DNA of 35,185 nucleotides from Candidatus Eiseniibacteriota bacterium (lineage in GTDB: Bacteria; Eisenbacteria; RBG-16-71-46): contig JANXPZ010000011.1 in assembly GCA_025357055.1 (NCBI GenBank), positions 1 through 35,185 on the forward strand. Reading direction: 5' to 3'. Under the pieces are notes generated by a model. It did no database searches. It worked only from the letters and a program-made list of their open reading frames with translations, and was not told the DNA's origin. Of the stretch, positions 1-7,916 are shown piece by piece. Position numbers and translations under genes: made by a program. Each line of letters opens with the position of its first letter. The stretch's first letter is position 1.

Positions 1-13
1 CCTTGAGGCTCCG

Positions 14-1330
14 TCATGGCTTCTCCGTCCCCTTCGCGCCGCCGCCGGTGGGCGGTGGCGCCTGCGCCAGCCGTGCGCCGAGGACCTCCGCGAGGCCCGG
101 CCGGGCGAGTGTCTCCTGCGTGCCGCTCGCGAGGTCCTTCACGACCACCTCGCCGCGCTTCCACTCCTCTTCACCGAGGATGACCAGCAGCCGCGCGCCG
201 CTCTTGCCGGCCGCCTTCATCTGGGCGCCGAAGCCGCGCGCCTCCACGTCGAGCTCCACCACGAGTTGGCGCCGCAGCTCCCGCGCCAGCGCGAGGGCCG
301 CGGCGTGCGTGGCCTCCATCGCCGCGAGGTAGATGCCCGCGGGCGGGACCGGGGCCGCAGTACCGCGCTCCTCGAGCACCAGCATGGCGCGGTCGAGCCC
401 GATGGCGAAGCCCACGCCCGGCGTGGGCGGGCCGCCCAGCTCGGCGATGAGCCCGTCGTAGCGCCCGCCGCCACCCAGCGCGCTCTGGGCGCCCAGCGAG
501 CGATCGTGCACCTCGAAGGCCGTCCGGGTGTAGTAGTCGAGCCCGCGCACCAGGCCGTGATCCACCTCGTAGCGGATGCCCACCGCGTCGAGCCCGGCGA
601 GCACCGCCTCCCAGTGGGCGCGGTCGGCCTCGTCGATGGCATCCAGCATGCGCGGCACGTCGCCCAGCTCGTGGAACAGCGCCAGGTCGCCCGGGTCCTT
701 GGTGTCGAGCACCCGCAGCGGGTTCACGACGAGGCGCTGCTGCGAGTCGGCGCTGAGCCGCTCGTGCGCCGGCGCGAGCCACGCGCGCAGTCGCTCGCCG
801 TAGGCGCGGCGCGAGGCCGGCTGCCCGACGCTGTTCAGCACCACGGTCAGGTCCCGGAAGCCCCAGGCCTCGTAGAGGTCCACGAAGAGCGTGATCATCT
901 CCACGTCCGCGCCGGGCGCGGGCGAGCCCACCAGTTCGCAGTTGATCTGCGAGAACTGCCGGTAGCGGCCCTTCTGCGGCCGCCCGTAGCGGAACACCGG
1001 CCCCGCGCTCCACAACCGGTGGATGCGCGTGCGTCCGCCGAGACCGCGCTCGAGGTAGGCGCGCATCACGCCCGCGGTAAACTCGGGCCGGAGCGCCAGG
1101 TCACGGTCCCCGAGGTCCTTGAAGCGGTACATCTCCTTCTGCACGACGTCGCTCGACTCACCCGAGGTGCGGGCGAAGAGCTCGAAGTCCTCGAACAGCG
1201 GGGTGCGGATCTCGCCGTAGCCGTAGCGCTCGAGCACGCCGCGGGCCTGCGCCTCGGCCCACTGCCAGCGGCCGAGATCCCCGGGCAGCAGGTCGCGGGT
1301 GCCACGGGGAGCCTGGAACCTGGGCGTCAT
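14..1330 (-). CDS. hisS: Histidyl-tRNA synthetase
   Basis: Class II aminoacyl-tRNA synthetase that charges tRNA-His in the cytoplasm. The 438-residue product has the usual bacterial length. It opens with the N-terminal signature PRGTRDLLPGD, and class II motif 2 lies around FRYGRPQKGRYRQFSQ. The HisRS-specific histidine-binding motif is GLVRGLDYYTRTAFEV, followed by the motif 3 region GGGRYDGL...GVGFAIGLDR. The C-terminal anticodon-binding domain (about residues 335-425) follows, with a lysine/proline-rich tail. The ATG at 1330 is preceded by GAGGAG with a 7-base gap. The upstream VanZ-like gene stops 3 bases before this ATG, so the ribosome-binding site sits inside that gene's end and the two are probably co-translated. 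The family assignment is secure. Confidence 0.97.
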   Translation of the reverse strand: MTPRFQAPRGTRDLLPGDLGRWQWAEAQARGVLERYGYGEIRTPLFEDFELFARTSGESSDVVQKEMYRFKDLGDRDLALRPEFTAGVMRAYLERGLGGRTRIHRLWSAGPVFRYGRPQKGRYRQFSQINCELVGSPAPGADVEMITLFVDLYEAWGFRDLTVVLNSVGQPASRRAYGERLRAWLAPAHERLSADSQQRLVVNPLRVLDTKDPGDLALFHELGDVPRMLDAIDEADRAHWEAVLAGLDAVGIRYEVDHGLVRGLDYYTRTAFEVHDRSLGAQSALGGGGRYDGLIAELGGPPTPGVGFAIGLDRAMLVLEERGTAAPVPPAGIYLAAMEATHAAALALARELRRQLVVELDVEARGFGAQMKAAGKSGARLLVILGEEEWKRGEVVVKDLASGTQETLARPGLAEVLGARLAQAPPPTGGGAKGTEKP

Positions 1331-1333
1331 GGG

Positions 1334-1726
1334 TCATCTCCTCGCGAACGTCACGTAGACGAGCTGGGCGATCGCCCCGCCCAGCACATCGGCCAGCACG
1401 TCGAAGAGGTCGCTCTGCCGCCCCGGGATGAAGGACTGGAGGAACTCGTCCGACAAGCCCACCATCACCACGATGCCGATCGCGATCAGGGCCGCGAAGA
1501 GCGGCCGGCTCACCCGCAGGTTCGCGCGCACGGCCCGCACCAGCAGGAGCCCCAGCACCAGGTACTCACCGAGGTGCGCGACCTTGTCCCCGTTCGCGAA
1601 GCGGAGCGGCGACTGCAGGTTGGGCTGCGAACTGAGCGCGAAGATGACGCTGACGTAGGCCAGCACCGGCAGCCAGAAACCCATGAAGAGCACGAAGAAT
1701 CTGCGTTTCGGCGGTCGGGTCACCAT
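1334..1726 (-). CDS. VanZ-like small integral membrane protein
   Basis: A 130-residue protein with about four hydrophobic segments (around residues 12-30, 50-66, 75-93 and 108-126). The layout matches the VanZ-like family: a first helix followed by an SSQP loop, then DKVAHLGEYLVLG, and a GLSDEFLQSFIPGRQSDLFDVLADVLGG motif near the end. The last motif (E..Q.F.PGR..D..D...N/D..G) is the family hallmark. VanZ proteins are linked to teicoplanin resistance in enterococci, but the role of most homologues is unknown, so no function is claimed. The start ATG has GAGGAG 6 bases upstream. It lies directly upstream of hisS with a 3-base gap, suggesting translational coupling. Confidence 0.85.
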   Translation of the reverse strand: MVTRPPKRRFFVLFMGFWLPVLAYVSVIFALSSQPNLQSPLRFANGDKVAHLGEYLVLGLLLVRAVRANLRVSRPLFAALIAIGIVVMVGLSDEFLQSFIPGRQSDLFDVLADVLGGAIAQLVYVTFARR

Positions 1727-1908
1727 GCCCGGCTCCTCTCGCGGCGGGCCGCATGCGGGTCAGAAAGGGACGGCAGGATAACATGCGGTCCCCGCTCCGT
1801 CATGCTGCGGGCCTGCTTCCCGGCGCCGGCGCGATCGTGGCCGGCATCCCGCCCGGCCGGCCGCAGAGCCGGGCCCCGCGAGGAGCCGCCCGGCGCCCGC
1901 GCATCGGC

Positions 1909-3198
1909 TCAGCCCGCGCCGGGCGCTCCCGGGCGGCGCGTGAGGAGACGGGCCAGCGGGTCCGCCGCCAGGATCAGCAGCAGCGGGCGAATCGGCTCGA
2001 AGTAGCGCGAGTTCGTGTACAGCACCGTGGTGGTCGCGACGTTCCACACCACGACGATGAGCAGCACGCCCGCGAGCGGCCAGCCCCGCCCGCGCCTGCG
2101 CATCCCCGCGATCCCGGCCGGCAGGGCCAGCGCGTAGAGCGCGACGAGCGAGGCGAGGAAGCTCCACCGCAGCCAGATCCGATCGGAGCGCTCGAACGAG
2201 ACGAAGCAGAGTCGCCAGAAGCGCTTCAGGCTGATGGTCAGGCTGCGGACCGGCGCGCTCCGCCAGTTCTCGATGCCCGCGCGGAGCAGCGCCCGGTCGG
2301 CCTCCAGCGGGTCGGGCGGACGGCCCAGCCGCTGCTCTTCCCGCTCCATCACCGCGGCACGCGACTGCTCGAAGTGCGCGTGGACCCAGAAGCCATCCGT
2401 CTCGAGGATGCTGCCCGTGTAGAACTGTTCCCCCGCGCCGGTCGAGAGCGGGACGAAGGCGTGGAAGACCGCGGCGTTGCGAAGGGTCCAGGGCGCGAGC
2501 ACGAGGGCGACACCCAGCGCCGCCGCCAGGAGCTTGCGGGCGTGGGGCCTGGCGCCCTCATGGTCGAGGAGCAGCCACCCCACCGCCAGGGCGAACGCGG
2601 ACACGAGCCCGGTCGGGCGCACCAGCGCGGCGAGCCCGGCGCAGACCCCCATGACGAAGGCCACGCGCCAGGTCGGACGCTGCGCGAATCGCACGAAGAC
2701 GGCCAGCATGACCGTCAGGCTGAACATGTGGAGCGGCTCGGTCTGTTCGAGACGGCTCTCGCGGAAGAAGGGAGGCCAGCAGGCCACGAGCAGGAAGGCC
2801 GCCACCGCCGCCGCCCGGCTGCGGAAGATGCGCCACGCCAGCCAGGCCGCGAGCACGATCGTGCCCGCGTCGAAGAGTCCCTGGAAGAGGACGACGGTCC
2901 GGCGCCCCTCGCCGAAGACGGCGTAGATGCCCGCCAGCGTGGCCGGCCAGCCCGGGGGCTTGAAGAGCCACGGCTCGCCGCGGTAGGTGTAGCCGAGACC
3001 GCCCAGGAGGTTGTGGGCCACGGCGTCGTAGACCGGCTCGTCGCCCGCCAGCGGCACACGGTTCGACACCGAGCCCACCAGCGCCGCCAGGCGCAGGAGC
3101 AACAACGCCCCGCCGGCCGCAAGCAACAGGAGCCTGCCGTCGACGAAACGCGCCCGTCCGCGCGGCGTGTCCCCTGAGTGGTCGGGCGCGGGGGTCAC
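1909..3198 (-). CDS. GT39/ArnT-like membrane glycosyltransferase
   Basis: A 429-residue polytopic membrane protein. It has about 10-11 hydrophobic segments and resembles the dolichyl/undecaprenyl-phosphate-mannose (GT39, PMT/ArnT) superfamily. The first periplasmic loop holds the acidic LAGDEPVYDAVAHNLL motif; the Asp-Glu pair is the usual catalytic/metal site of this fold. GYTYRGEPWLFKPPGWP and LVRPTGL also follow the family layout. Such enzymes move a sugar from a polyprenyl-phosphate carrier to a protein, lipid or polysaccharide on the outer face of the inner membrane. Translation appears to begin at GTG 3198; no strong ribosome-binding site is visible. It follows the beta-helix protein gene by 25 bases on the same strand, so the two may be co-transcribed. 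The acceptor is unknown. Confidence 0.82.
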   Translation of the reverse strand: MTPAPDHSGDTPRGRARFVDGRLLLLAAGGALLLLRLAALVGSVSNRVPLAGDEPVYDAVAHNLLGGLGYTYRGEPWLFKPPGWPATLAGIYAVFGEGRRTVVLFQGLFDAGTIVLAAWLAWRIFRSRAAAVAAFLLVACWPPFFRESRLEQTEPLHMFSLTVMLAVFVRFAQRPTWRVAFVMGVCAGLAALVRPTGLVSAFALAVGWLLLDHEGARPHARKLLAAALGVALVLAPWTLRNAAVFHAFVPLSTGAGEQFYTGSILETDGFWVHAHFEQSRAAVMEREEQRLGRPPDPLEADRALLRAGIENWRSAPVRSLTISLKRFWRLCFVSFERSDRIWLRWSFLASLVALYALALPAGIAGMRRRGRGWPLAGVLLIVVVWNVATTTVLYTNSRYFEPIRPLLLILAADPLARLLTRRPGAPGAG

Positions 3199-3223
3199 GG
3201 CCGGGGAGCCTGGATCCCCCGGA

Positions 3224-5170
3224 TCAAGGTCCGAGGGTGGTGGGCGCCGGCGGAACGGTGTCGGTCGCCTTCGTGGTCGCCGCGAGCACGTTGCTCAGGC
3301 TGGACCAGTTGCCGCTCCGGTCCACGACCCGCAGGGCGAAGTAATAGTTGGTCGACAGGGTCAGGTCCGTCAGCACGTAGCTCTGCGGCGTGCCCGCGAC
3401 ATCGGGCACCGGCTGGATCGCGACCGGCGTCGCCGCGGCGAAGTTCGCCGCCGTGATGGGCTGGTTCGACCAGCGCAGGTCGTACGCGCTCGCCTGCCCC
3501 GTCGTCCCGTCGTCGCCAGTCGCCGTCCAGCGCATCACGATGGTGTGGTCCGAGATCAGCGCCAGCACGAGATCGCCGACCGCGGCGGGCGGGATGAGAT
3601 CCCCGACCGAGGTCCCGGGATTGATCGCGCCGACGTAGCCGTCGGTCCAGAGACCACTCGAGAGCGCGATGGACCCCGCGCGCGGCGTGGGATCGGCGGT
3701 GGCCCAGGAGACGTTGGTGAGCTGCGGATCGCCCCACAGCGAGTGGCAATCCTTGCCGTAGGTATCGCAGAGGACGTGGCCAGGGCCCGGGGCGGACGTG
3801 GTCCCCGAGGGGCGGACTCCGAACGCGCCGGCCTCCGTCTGCCCCGTGGCATAGACCAGATTGCTGTCGCTGGAGTTGGCGTAGGTCGACTCGTTCGAGA
3901 TCTCCACCGTGCCGGCGGCGTTGGCACCCGTCGCGTAGAAGATGTTGCTGCGGAGGGTCGAGCGCGTGAGGCCCTGACCGTAGGTCGAGAATGCCGAGTT
4001 CGTCGTCGAGATGACGGTGTTGTGCCGGAAGGTCAGGCTGTCGGTGGGAGGGTCGACGGAGCTGAAGCCCGCAGGGCGGAAGGCCGACTTGAGGATGAAC
4101 GTGTTGCCCGTGAAGTTGTATCCGTGGGAGCCGGTGGTCTGCATCCCGACGATCCCGTCCAGCCGGATGAAGCAATTCCTCCACGAATTGTAGGCGCAAC
4201 TGCCGATGTTGCTGACGCCGTTCCAGTCGTTGTACGCCCCGGCGACGGCGAACTGGAGCTTGACCGCTCCCGTGCTGGTCGGGTCCACGAAGAAGGTGTC
4301 GCGGACGAAGGCGTTGAAGCGGCTGGAGTCACGCAGGTTCAGCGCGTATCGCTCGTTCAGGTTTGCGCCGGGAATGAACAGGTTCTTGATGGTGAACTTG
4401 CAGTCCGTCCAGGTGTTGTCCCGCGCCCGATAGTGGATGCTGGGTTCCGCCACATCGTAGGTACCCGCTACCACGGCCAGCCGGAAGCGGCAGCGGGTGA
4501 ACTCGCTGTTGAGCATCTGCGTGGTCTGGAACGAGTGGGGCTGGCGGCTGGACGCCAGGTTGAAGTCGCAGTCCACGAACTTGGTGTACTGCGTGCGCGA
4601 GCCGGAAGTGGACGAAGCCACCGAGAAGTTGTCGCCGTAGTCCCCCGTGCCGATGCTGTCGTTGGCGAAGTAGCAGCGGTAGGCGCCGTTCACGACGGCG
4701 CTGCCCAGCACGGTCACGTAGGACACGGTGTCGTACTGCGCGGCGACGCCGCCCGATCCGCCCGACACGGCAAGGGAGCCGCGGCTGGTCACGCCCTTGG
4801 CGCTGACGTAGCTGCGTCCCGTGAGGTCGATGCTGGCGACCGAGACCAGTCCCCGCCCCACGAGGGTCCCGACGTACGTGATGCGGCTGCCGGACGTGCC
4901 GGACGCCGCGGGCACGATGCCGTCGGTGTAGGTGCCGGGCTGGATGAGCACGTTGTCGCCCGCCACGAGGGTCTGGTTGGCCTTGGCGATGGTCCGCCAC
5001 GCGGTGCCCAGCGAGGTGCCCGCGTTGGTGTCGATGCCGGTGGGCGAGACGTAGTAGGTGGCGGCCTGCGCGGGCGCACCCAGCACGAGTGCCGCGACGA
5101 CGGCGATCCGGGCCCCGGTGGCAAGACGTCTGGAGGCCAGCCTGAGTAGAGTGATCACGGCGAAGCTCAT
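3224..5170 (-). CDS. Secreted right-handed beta-helix protein with C-terminal fibronectin type III domain
   Basis: A 648-residue exported protein. The chosen start gives a signal peptide: a basic, hydrophobic N-terminus ending APAQA before ATYYVSPTG. An upstream in-frame extension to 5359 has no hydrophobic signal at its start and was not used. Residues of about 38-110 match the DUF1565-type opening of parallel beta-helix proteins (YYVSPTGIDTNAGTS...TIAKAN...GD.VLIQPGTY). This is followed by about 350 residues of N- and S/T-rich beta strands typical of helix coils. About the last 115 residues form an FnIII domain (PPAAVGDL...MRWTATGDDGTTG...YDLRWS...FALRVVDRSGNWS). Such proteins bind or cleave polysaccharide, but no catalytic residue can be named. 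The adjacent glycosyltransferase and glycosidase-like genes suggest a surface-glycan role; this is inference. Confidence 0.85.
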   Translation of the reverse strand: MSFAVITLLRLASRRLATGARIAVVAALVLGAPAQAATYYVSPTGIDTNAGTSLGTAWRTIAKANQTLVAGDNVLIQPGTYTDGIVPAASGTSGSRITYVGTLVGRGLVSVASIDLTGRSYVSAKGVTSRGSLAVSGGSGGVAAQYDTVSYVTVLGSAVVNGAYRCYFANDSIGTGDYGDNFSVASSTSGSRTQYTKFVDCDFNLASSRQPHSFQTTQMLNSEFTRCRFRLAVVAGTYDVAEPSIHYRARDNTWTDCKFTIKNLFIPGANLNERYALNLRDSSRFNAFVRDTFFVDPTSTGAVKLQFAVAGAYNDWNGVSNIGSCAYNSWRNCFIRLDGIVGMQTTGSHGYNFTGNTFILKSAFRPAGFSSVDPPTDSLTFRHNTVISTTNSAFSTYGQGLTRSTLRSNIFYATGANAAGTVEISNESTYANSSDSNLVYATGQTEAGAFGVRPSGTTSAPGPGHVLCDTYGKDCHSLWGDPQLTNVSWATADPTPRAGSIALSSGLWTDGYVGAINPGTSVGDLIPPAAVGDLVLALISDHTIVMRWTATGDDGTTGQASAYDLRWSNQPITAANFAAATPVAIQPVPDVAGTPQSYVLTDLTLSTNYYFALRVVDRSGNWSSLSNVLAATTKATDTVPPAPTTLGP

Positions 5171-5627
5171 GAACCCTTGCCTTGCTCCCTCGCGTGAGGG
5201 CCTGGTGTCAGGTCGAAGAGGGGTCAACGGACTCTGCATCCTCCGTGCCGGGGGGACCATTCTTCCCCCGGGCTCCGAAGATGAGGCCCGACAGGCCCCT
5301 GCTGGAGAGCGGTCCGGATCAGGACCTCGGCCCGAAACATTCCGGCGAGCGTCCTGCAACGTGCCAACTGACTATATGCGATACCCGTCGTGGCTCAAAG
5401 CGCACGATTCGATCCCCGGACCGACCGGGCCCAGACCCTGAAGAGCGGCGGCCCGGCGGTTCCAGCCGCGCCTCCGCCGGCATGACGGCCGGGTGGCGAA
5501 AGGGCCATCGGCCTCCACCCTTCCAGCCCGAACCGGTTGAAGGCAGCCAGCCAGCGTGCCGCCGGCGCCACGGCCACCGATCGCCGTGCACCCCATCCGC
5601 CCCGGCCCCGAACCCGGCTGGGCCCGG
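5171..5627. other. Intergenic region, 457 bases, no gene seen
   Basis: This stretch lies between two minus-strand genes. Several overlapping short open frames run on both strands, but none has a convincing start, composition or recognisable motif. On the minus strand it would hold the promoter and leader of the beta-helix gene. A slightly AT-richer patch sits around 5370-5400. A TTGGCACGTTGC string there was examined as a sigma-54 site, but its spacing is wrong. Confidence 0.5.
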
Positions 5628-7211
5628 TCAGTCGCGTGCGGCCCCTCTCACGAGCTGCGCGAACCTCTCGAGGTCGTCGTAGCGCCCCTGCCAGGTCGTG
5701 TACATCACGCCCATGACCCCCGGCACGCCGCGCGCGGCGGCCAGCGCGTCCAGGACCTCGGCGGGATCGCCATCGTAGTAGCCGGCGATGATCTGGCGCT
5801 GGCCCCGCCGCGAGAAGAGGCGCAGCGACTCGGCACGGTACTCGGAGTTCCAGTTGAGGATGATGACGTCGCGGTCGAGCCCCTCCCAGGAACGCGCGAG
5901 GTCGCCGCGCACCAGGTAATATCCGGCGTGGGCGTTGTGGAACGGGTCGAACATGTCGCTCCAGGCGTAGACCTGGGTCCCGGCGAGCAGCGCACGGCAG
6001 CGCCGCAGGTGCGCCGCTAGCACTTCACCGGCGCTCTTCCCCTGCGCGGCGCACGAGGCGTCCCAGCCCAGGCAGCGGATCTCGTTGTGCATCAACAGGT
6101 GACCGGAGGCCCCCCAGAGATCCCGCAGGCGTGCGGCCTCCTCGCGCAACAGGGCGAAGGTCCCCGGGTCCGATGGACAGCAGGTCGTCCTGCCCCCGAA
6201 GAAGAAGGCCGGCTGGTACCACGACACCCGCAACTCCGTGCCATCGGGGAGCCGGGTGCGGATGCGCGGCGGCTCGTGCCATTCGGAGTAGACGCCGCTG
6301 CCGCGCACCCGTTCGAGATCGGGGTCGCGGATGAACTCGTAGTCGCGGCCCTCCACGCGGCCTTCGACCACGCACGGCGCGCCGGCACGCCGCAGCACGT
6401 TGAGCAGCCCGACCTCCTCGATCCGCCAGTCGGTCCATTCGAGCCGGCCCCGCGCCGCCTGCCACAGGCCCATGGTGATCTCGAGTTCGCGATGGCCGAG
6501 GGAATTGAAGACCACGTCGTAGCGCCGCCAGTCCTGGGTGGGCAGGATCTCGAGCGGCCGGATGAAGTCCAGCGTCTGCCGCCCACCCAGCACGCTGATC
6601 CGCGCCGCGCCCGAAAATCCGCGGCTGCGCACCTTCACCGAGACGTGGTAGCAGCGGAACGGAGCGACGCGTACGCGCAGGCGGAAACGGGCGCGGCCGG
6701 CGTTGTCGCTGCTGGCAGCCACCGCACCGGCCAGTCGCACGGCGGGGTCCGCCCACTCCGGCCGGGCGCCCAGCGACACCGGCGGGTCGGCGACCAGTTG
6801 CGCCTCGCCGCCGCGCACCACGAAACGGGCGCGCCGGACCGGCACGCCCTCGGCGAGGTTCGGATCGTTTCCCAGCATGACGTTCGAGCGGCCCACCTGG
6901 AACGCGCCGGGCACGATCGCCAGGCCGAGCCGGGCCGCCAGGCTCCGCACGCGCGCGGCGTTCGCCCGGTACCGTCCATCCATATCGCCCGGGCGGGCGA
7001 AGTGGACGTCGGCCAGCATCACCCTCGTGTAGCCGGCCGCCGCCGCGCGGCGCCAGACCCGCTCGAGCTCGCGGACCTCGCCGTCCTTCCGCAGATCCAG
7101 GAAATAGTAGAGGGAGAGCTCCAGCGGCGCGGCCGACTTCGGCGCGACCGCCAGCGCCGCACCGGGCCGCAGCAGCGCCAGGAGGAGCAGGACGGACGGG
7201 AACCATTTCAA
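5628..7211 (-). CDS. Secreted TIM-barrel glycosidase-like protein with beta-sandwich insertion
   Basis: A 527-residue exported protein. The best start is TTG at 7211: AAAGGAG lies 8 bases upstream, and the product then opens with MKWFPSVLLLLALLRPGAALA, a clean signal peptide. The GTG 60 bases further upstream would add 20 polar residues before the signal. After the signal the chain resembles a TIM barrel (LSLYYFLDLRKDG, AAAGYTRVMLADVHF, LGLAIVPGAFQVG). About residues 130-280 look like a carbohydrate-binding beta-sandwich insert. The barrel then resumes with HLLMHNEIRCLGWD, VYAWSDMFDPFHNA and VIILNWNS. The order recalls GH20-like hexosaminidase folds, with HNE and WSDMFD as candidate active-site strands, but the family is not certain. 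It stands alone between two intergenic gaps. Confidence 0.7.
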   Translation of the reverse strand: MKWFPSVLLLLALLRPGAALAVAPKSAAPLELSLYYFLDLRKDGEVRELERVWRRAAAAGYTRVMLADVHFARPGDMDGRYRANAARVRSLAARLGLAIVPGAFQVGRSNVMLGNDPNLAEGVPVRRARFVVRGGEAQLVADPPVSLGARPEWADPAVRLAGAVAASSDNAGRARFRLRVRVAPFRCYHVSVKVRSRGFSGAARISVLGGRQTLDFIRPLEILPTQDWRRYDVVFNSLGHRELEITMGLWQAARGRLEWTDWRIEEVGLLNVLRRAGAPCVVEGRVEGRDYEFIRDPDLERVRGSGVYSEWHEPPRIRTRLPDGTELRVSWYQPAFFFGGRTTCCPSDPGTFALLREEAARLRDLWGASGHLLMHNEIRCLGWDASCAAQGKSAGEVLAAHLRRCRALLAGTQVYAWSDMFDPFHNAHAGYYLVRGDLARSWEGLDRDVIILNWNSEYRAESLRLFSRRGQRQIIAGYYDGDPAEVLDALAAARGVPGVMGVMYTTWQGRYDDLERFAQLVRGAARD

Positions 7212-7613
7212 CGAGGAGCTCCTTTCCGGTGTCCACCGGGATGTCCCGTCGGCTCGAGGGGAACCCACCACGCTCGACGCGAGTGGCGCCAGCTCGAGCC
7301 GCTGCCGGCCACGGGCGGGCGCGCGGCATTGATTCTACCAGCAGGCCGCGGACGCGCCACCGCCGGCCCGCGCGGCGGGGGGATCGCCCGGCGACACTCC
7401 GGACCGCCCGGCCGGGTGGTCCGCGGCGCGAGGCGCGAAGGCGGGCTTGCGGGGCGGCTGGTTTCCGGGTAAGTTTCCCGTCCACGTGTCCGATGCGTGG
7501 CGGGGTGAGTAGGCTCGTCGTCCCGATCTCGAGGCGGAGGTGTCTGCACGGATTGTGCTGCGCAGCCCGCACCTGCCGGACGTCCCTCGAACGCAGCCTC
7601 GCAGTCCAATGTC
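7212..7613. other. Intergenic region upstream of tRNA-Lys, 402 bases
   Basis: This stretch carries the leader of the glycosidase-like gene on the minus strand and should carry the tRNA promoter on the plus strand. Open frames cross it on both strands but lack recognisable domains or supported starts. No clear -35/-10 pair stands out. No copy of the tRNA-derived repeat was found on this side of the tRNA, so the repeats lie only downstream. Confidence 0.5.
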
Positions 7614-7689
7614 GCGCCGCTAGCTCAATTGGTAGAGCAACTGACTCTTAATCAGTAGGTTCTAGGTTCAAGTCCTAGGCGGCGCACCA
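7614..7689 (+). tRNA. tRNA-Lys, anticodon CTT, CCA encoded
   Basis: A complete 76-base cloverleaf. The acceptor stem is GCGCCGC (7614-7620) paired with GCGGCGC (7679-7685), then discriminator A and an encoded CCA. The D arm is GCTC...GAGC. The anticodon stem is ACTGA/TCAGT around the loop CTCTTAA, giving anticodon CTT for lysine codon AAG. The T arm is CTAGG-TTCAAGT-CCTAG. The 3' half of this gene is repeated exactly at 9291-9336 and in degraded form twice more, marking it as an integration target. Confidence 0.97.
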
Positions 7690-7690
7690 A
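7645..7690 (+). repeat. tRNA-Lys 3'-end repeat, copy 1 (inside the intact tRNA; attL-like)
   Basis: The 46 bases from the anticodon loop to one base past the encoded CCA are identical to 9291-9336. A perfect repeat covering anticodon loop, T arm and acceptor end is the usual crossover segment of tyrosine-recombinase elements that integrate into tRNA genes. The tRNA here is still complete, as expected of the side that keeps the gene functional. Confidence 0.85.
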
Positions 7691-7760
7691 ATCCCCCCGG
7701 CTGGTCGGAGTACGTACCCCGCTCCAACCTTGGCCCTGCGCTTGTGCGCGGTACTGCACG
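7687..7760. repeat. Conserved flank downstream of repeat copy 1, with GGAG...CTCC hairpin
   Basis: The block after the CCA aligns with the block at 10246-10320. Both have ctcggag or gtcggag starting 16-18 bases past the CCA, then CCCCGCTCC, then cttg/ctgcgc.tgtgc.cgg.actg. In this copy GGAG (7707-7710) can pair with CTCC (7722-7725). It could be a tRNA terminator stem or the left end of an element; no T-tract follows. Confidence 0.55.
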
Positions 7761-7897
7761 AGCGCTGCCGCGCCCCGCTCCCGCTCGGCAGCATCCTGAT
7801 TACGACGAGCAAGGGCGTCCGCGACTCGCCCGAGGTCTTCGCTGGCGACGAGATCCTCGACGATTGCCAGATCGACGCGTGGCGAGCCCTCGGCCAG
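7754..7897 (+). pseudogene. Possible degraded IstB-like (IS21 helper ATPase) fragment
   Basis: One plus-strand frame reads LHERC...GSILITTSKGVRDSPEVFAGDEILDD. It resembles the C-terminal part of IS21 IstB helpers, where a typical line runs HERY..GSTLITTNRPF.EWGEVFGD..L..AILDRL. Only this stretch matches; no Walker A motif or start is present, and no IstA transposase is nearby. The resemblance is from memory of the family and is short, so this may be chance. If right, it is the only trace of a transposition gene in the accessory region. Confidence 0.3.
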
Positions 7898-7916
7898 TTC
7901 CCCCGTGTGCAGAGTT

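Noticed and set aside
5340-5420. Possible sigma-54 promoter (TTGGCACGTTGC) upstream of the beta-helix gene
   Set aside because: The GG and GC elements are only 6 bases apart instead of 10, so it does not fit the -24/-12 consensus.
5400-5600. Possible cyclic di-GMP riboswitch in the 5.4-kb intergenic region
   Set aside because: The expected conserved core and tetraloop receptor sequences could not be found on either strand.
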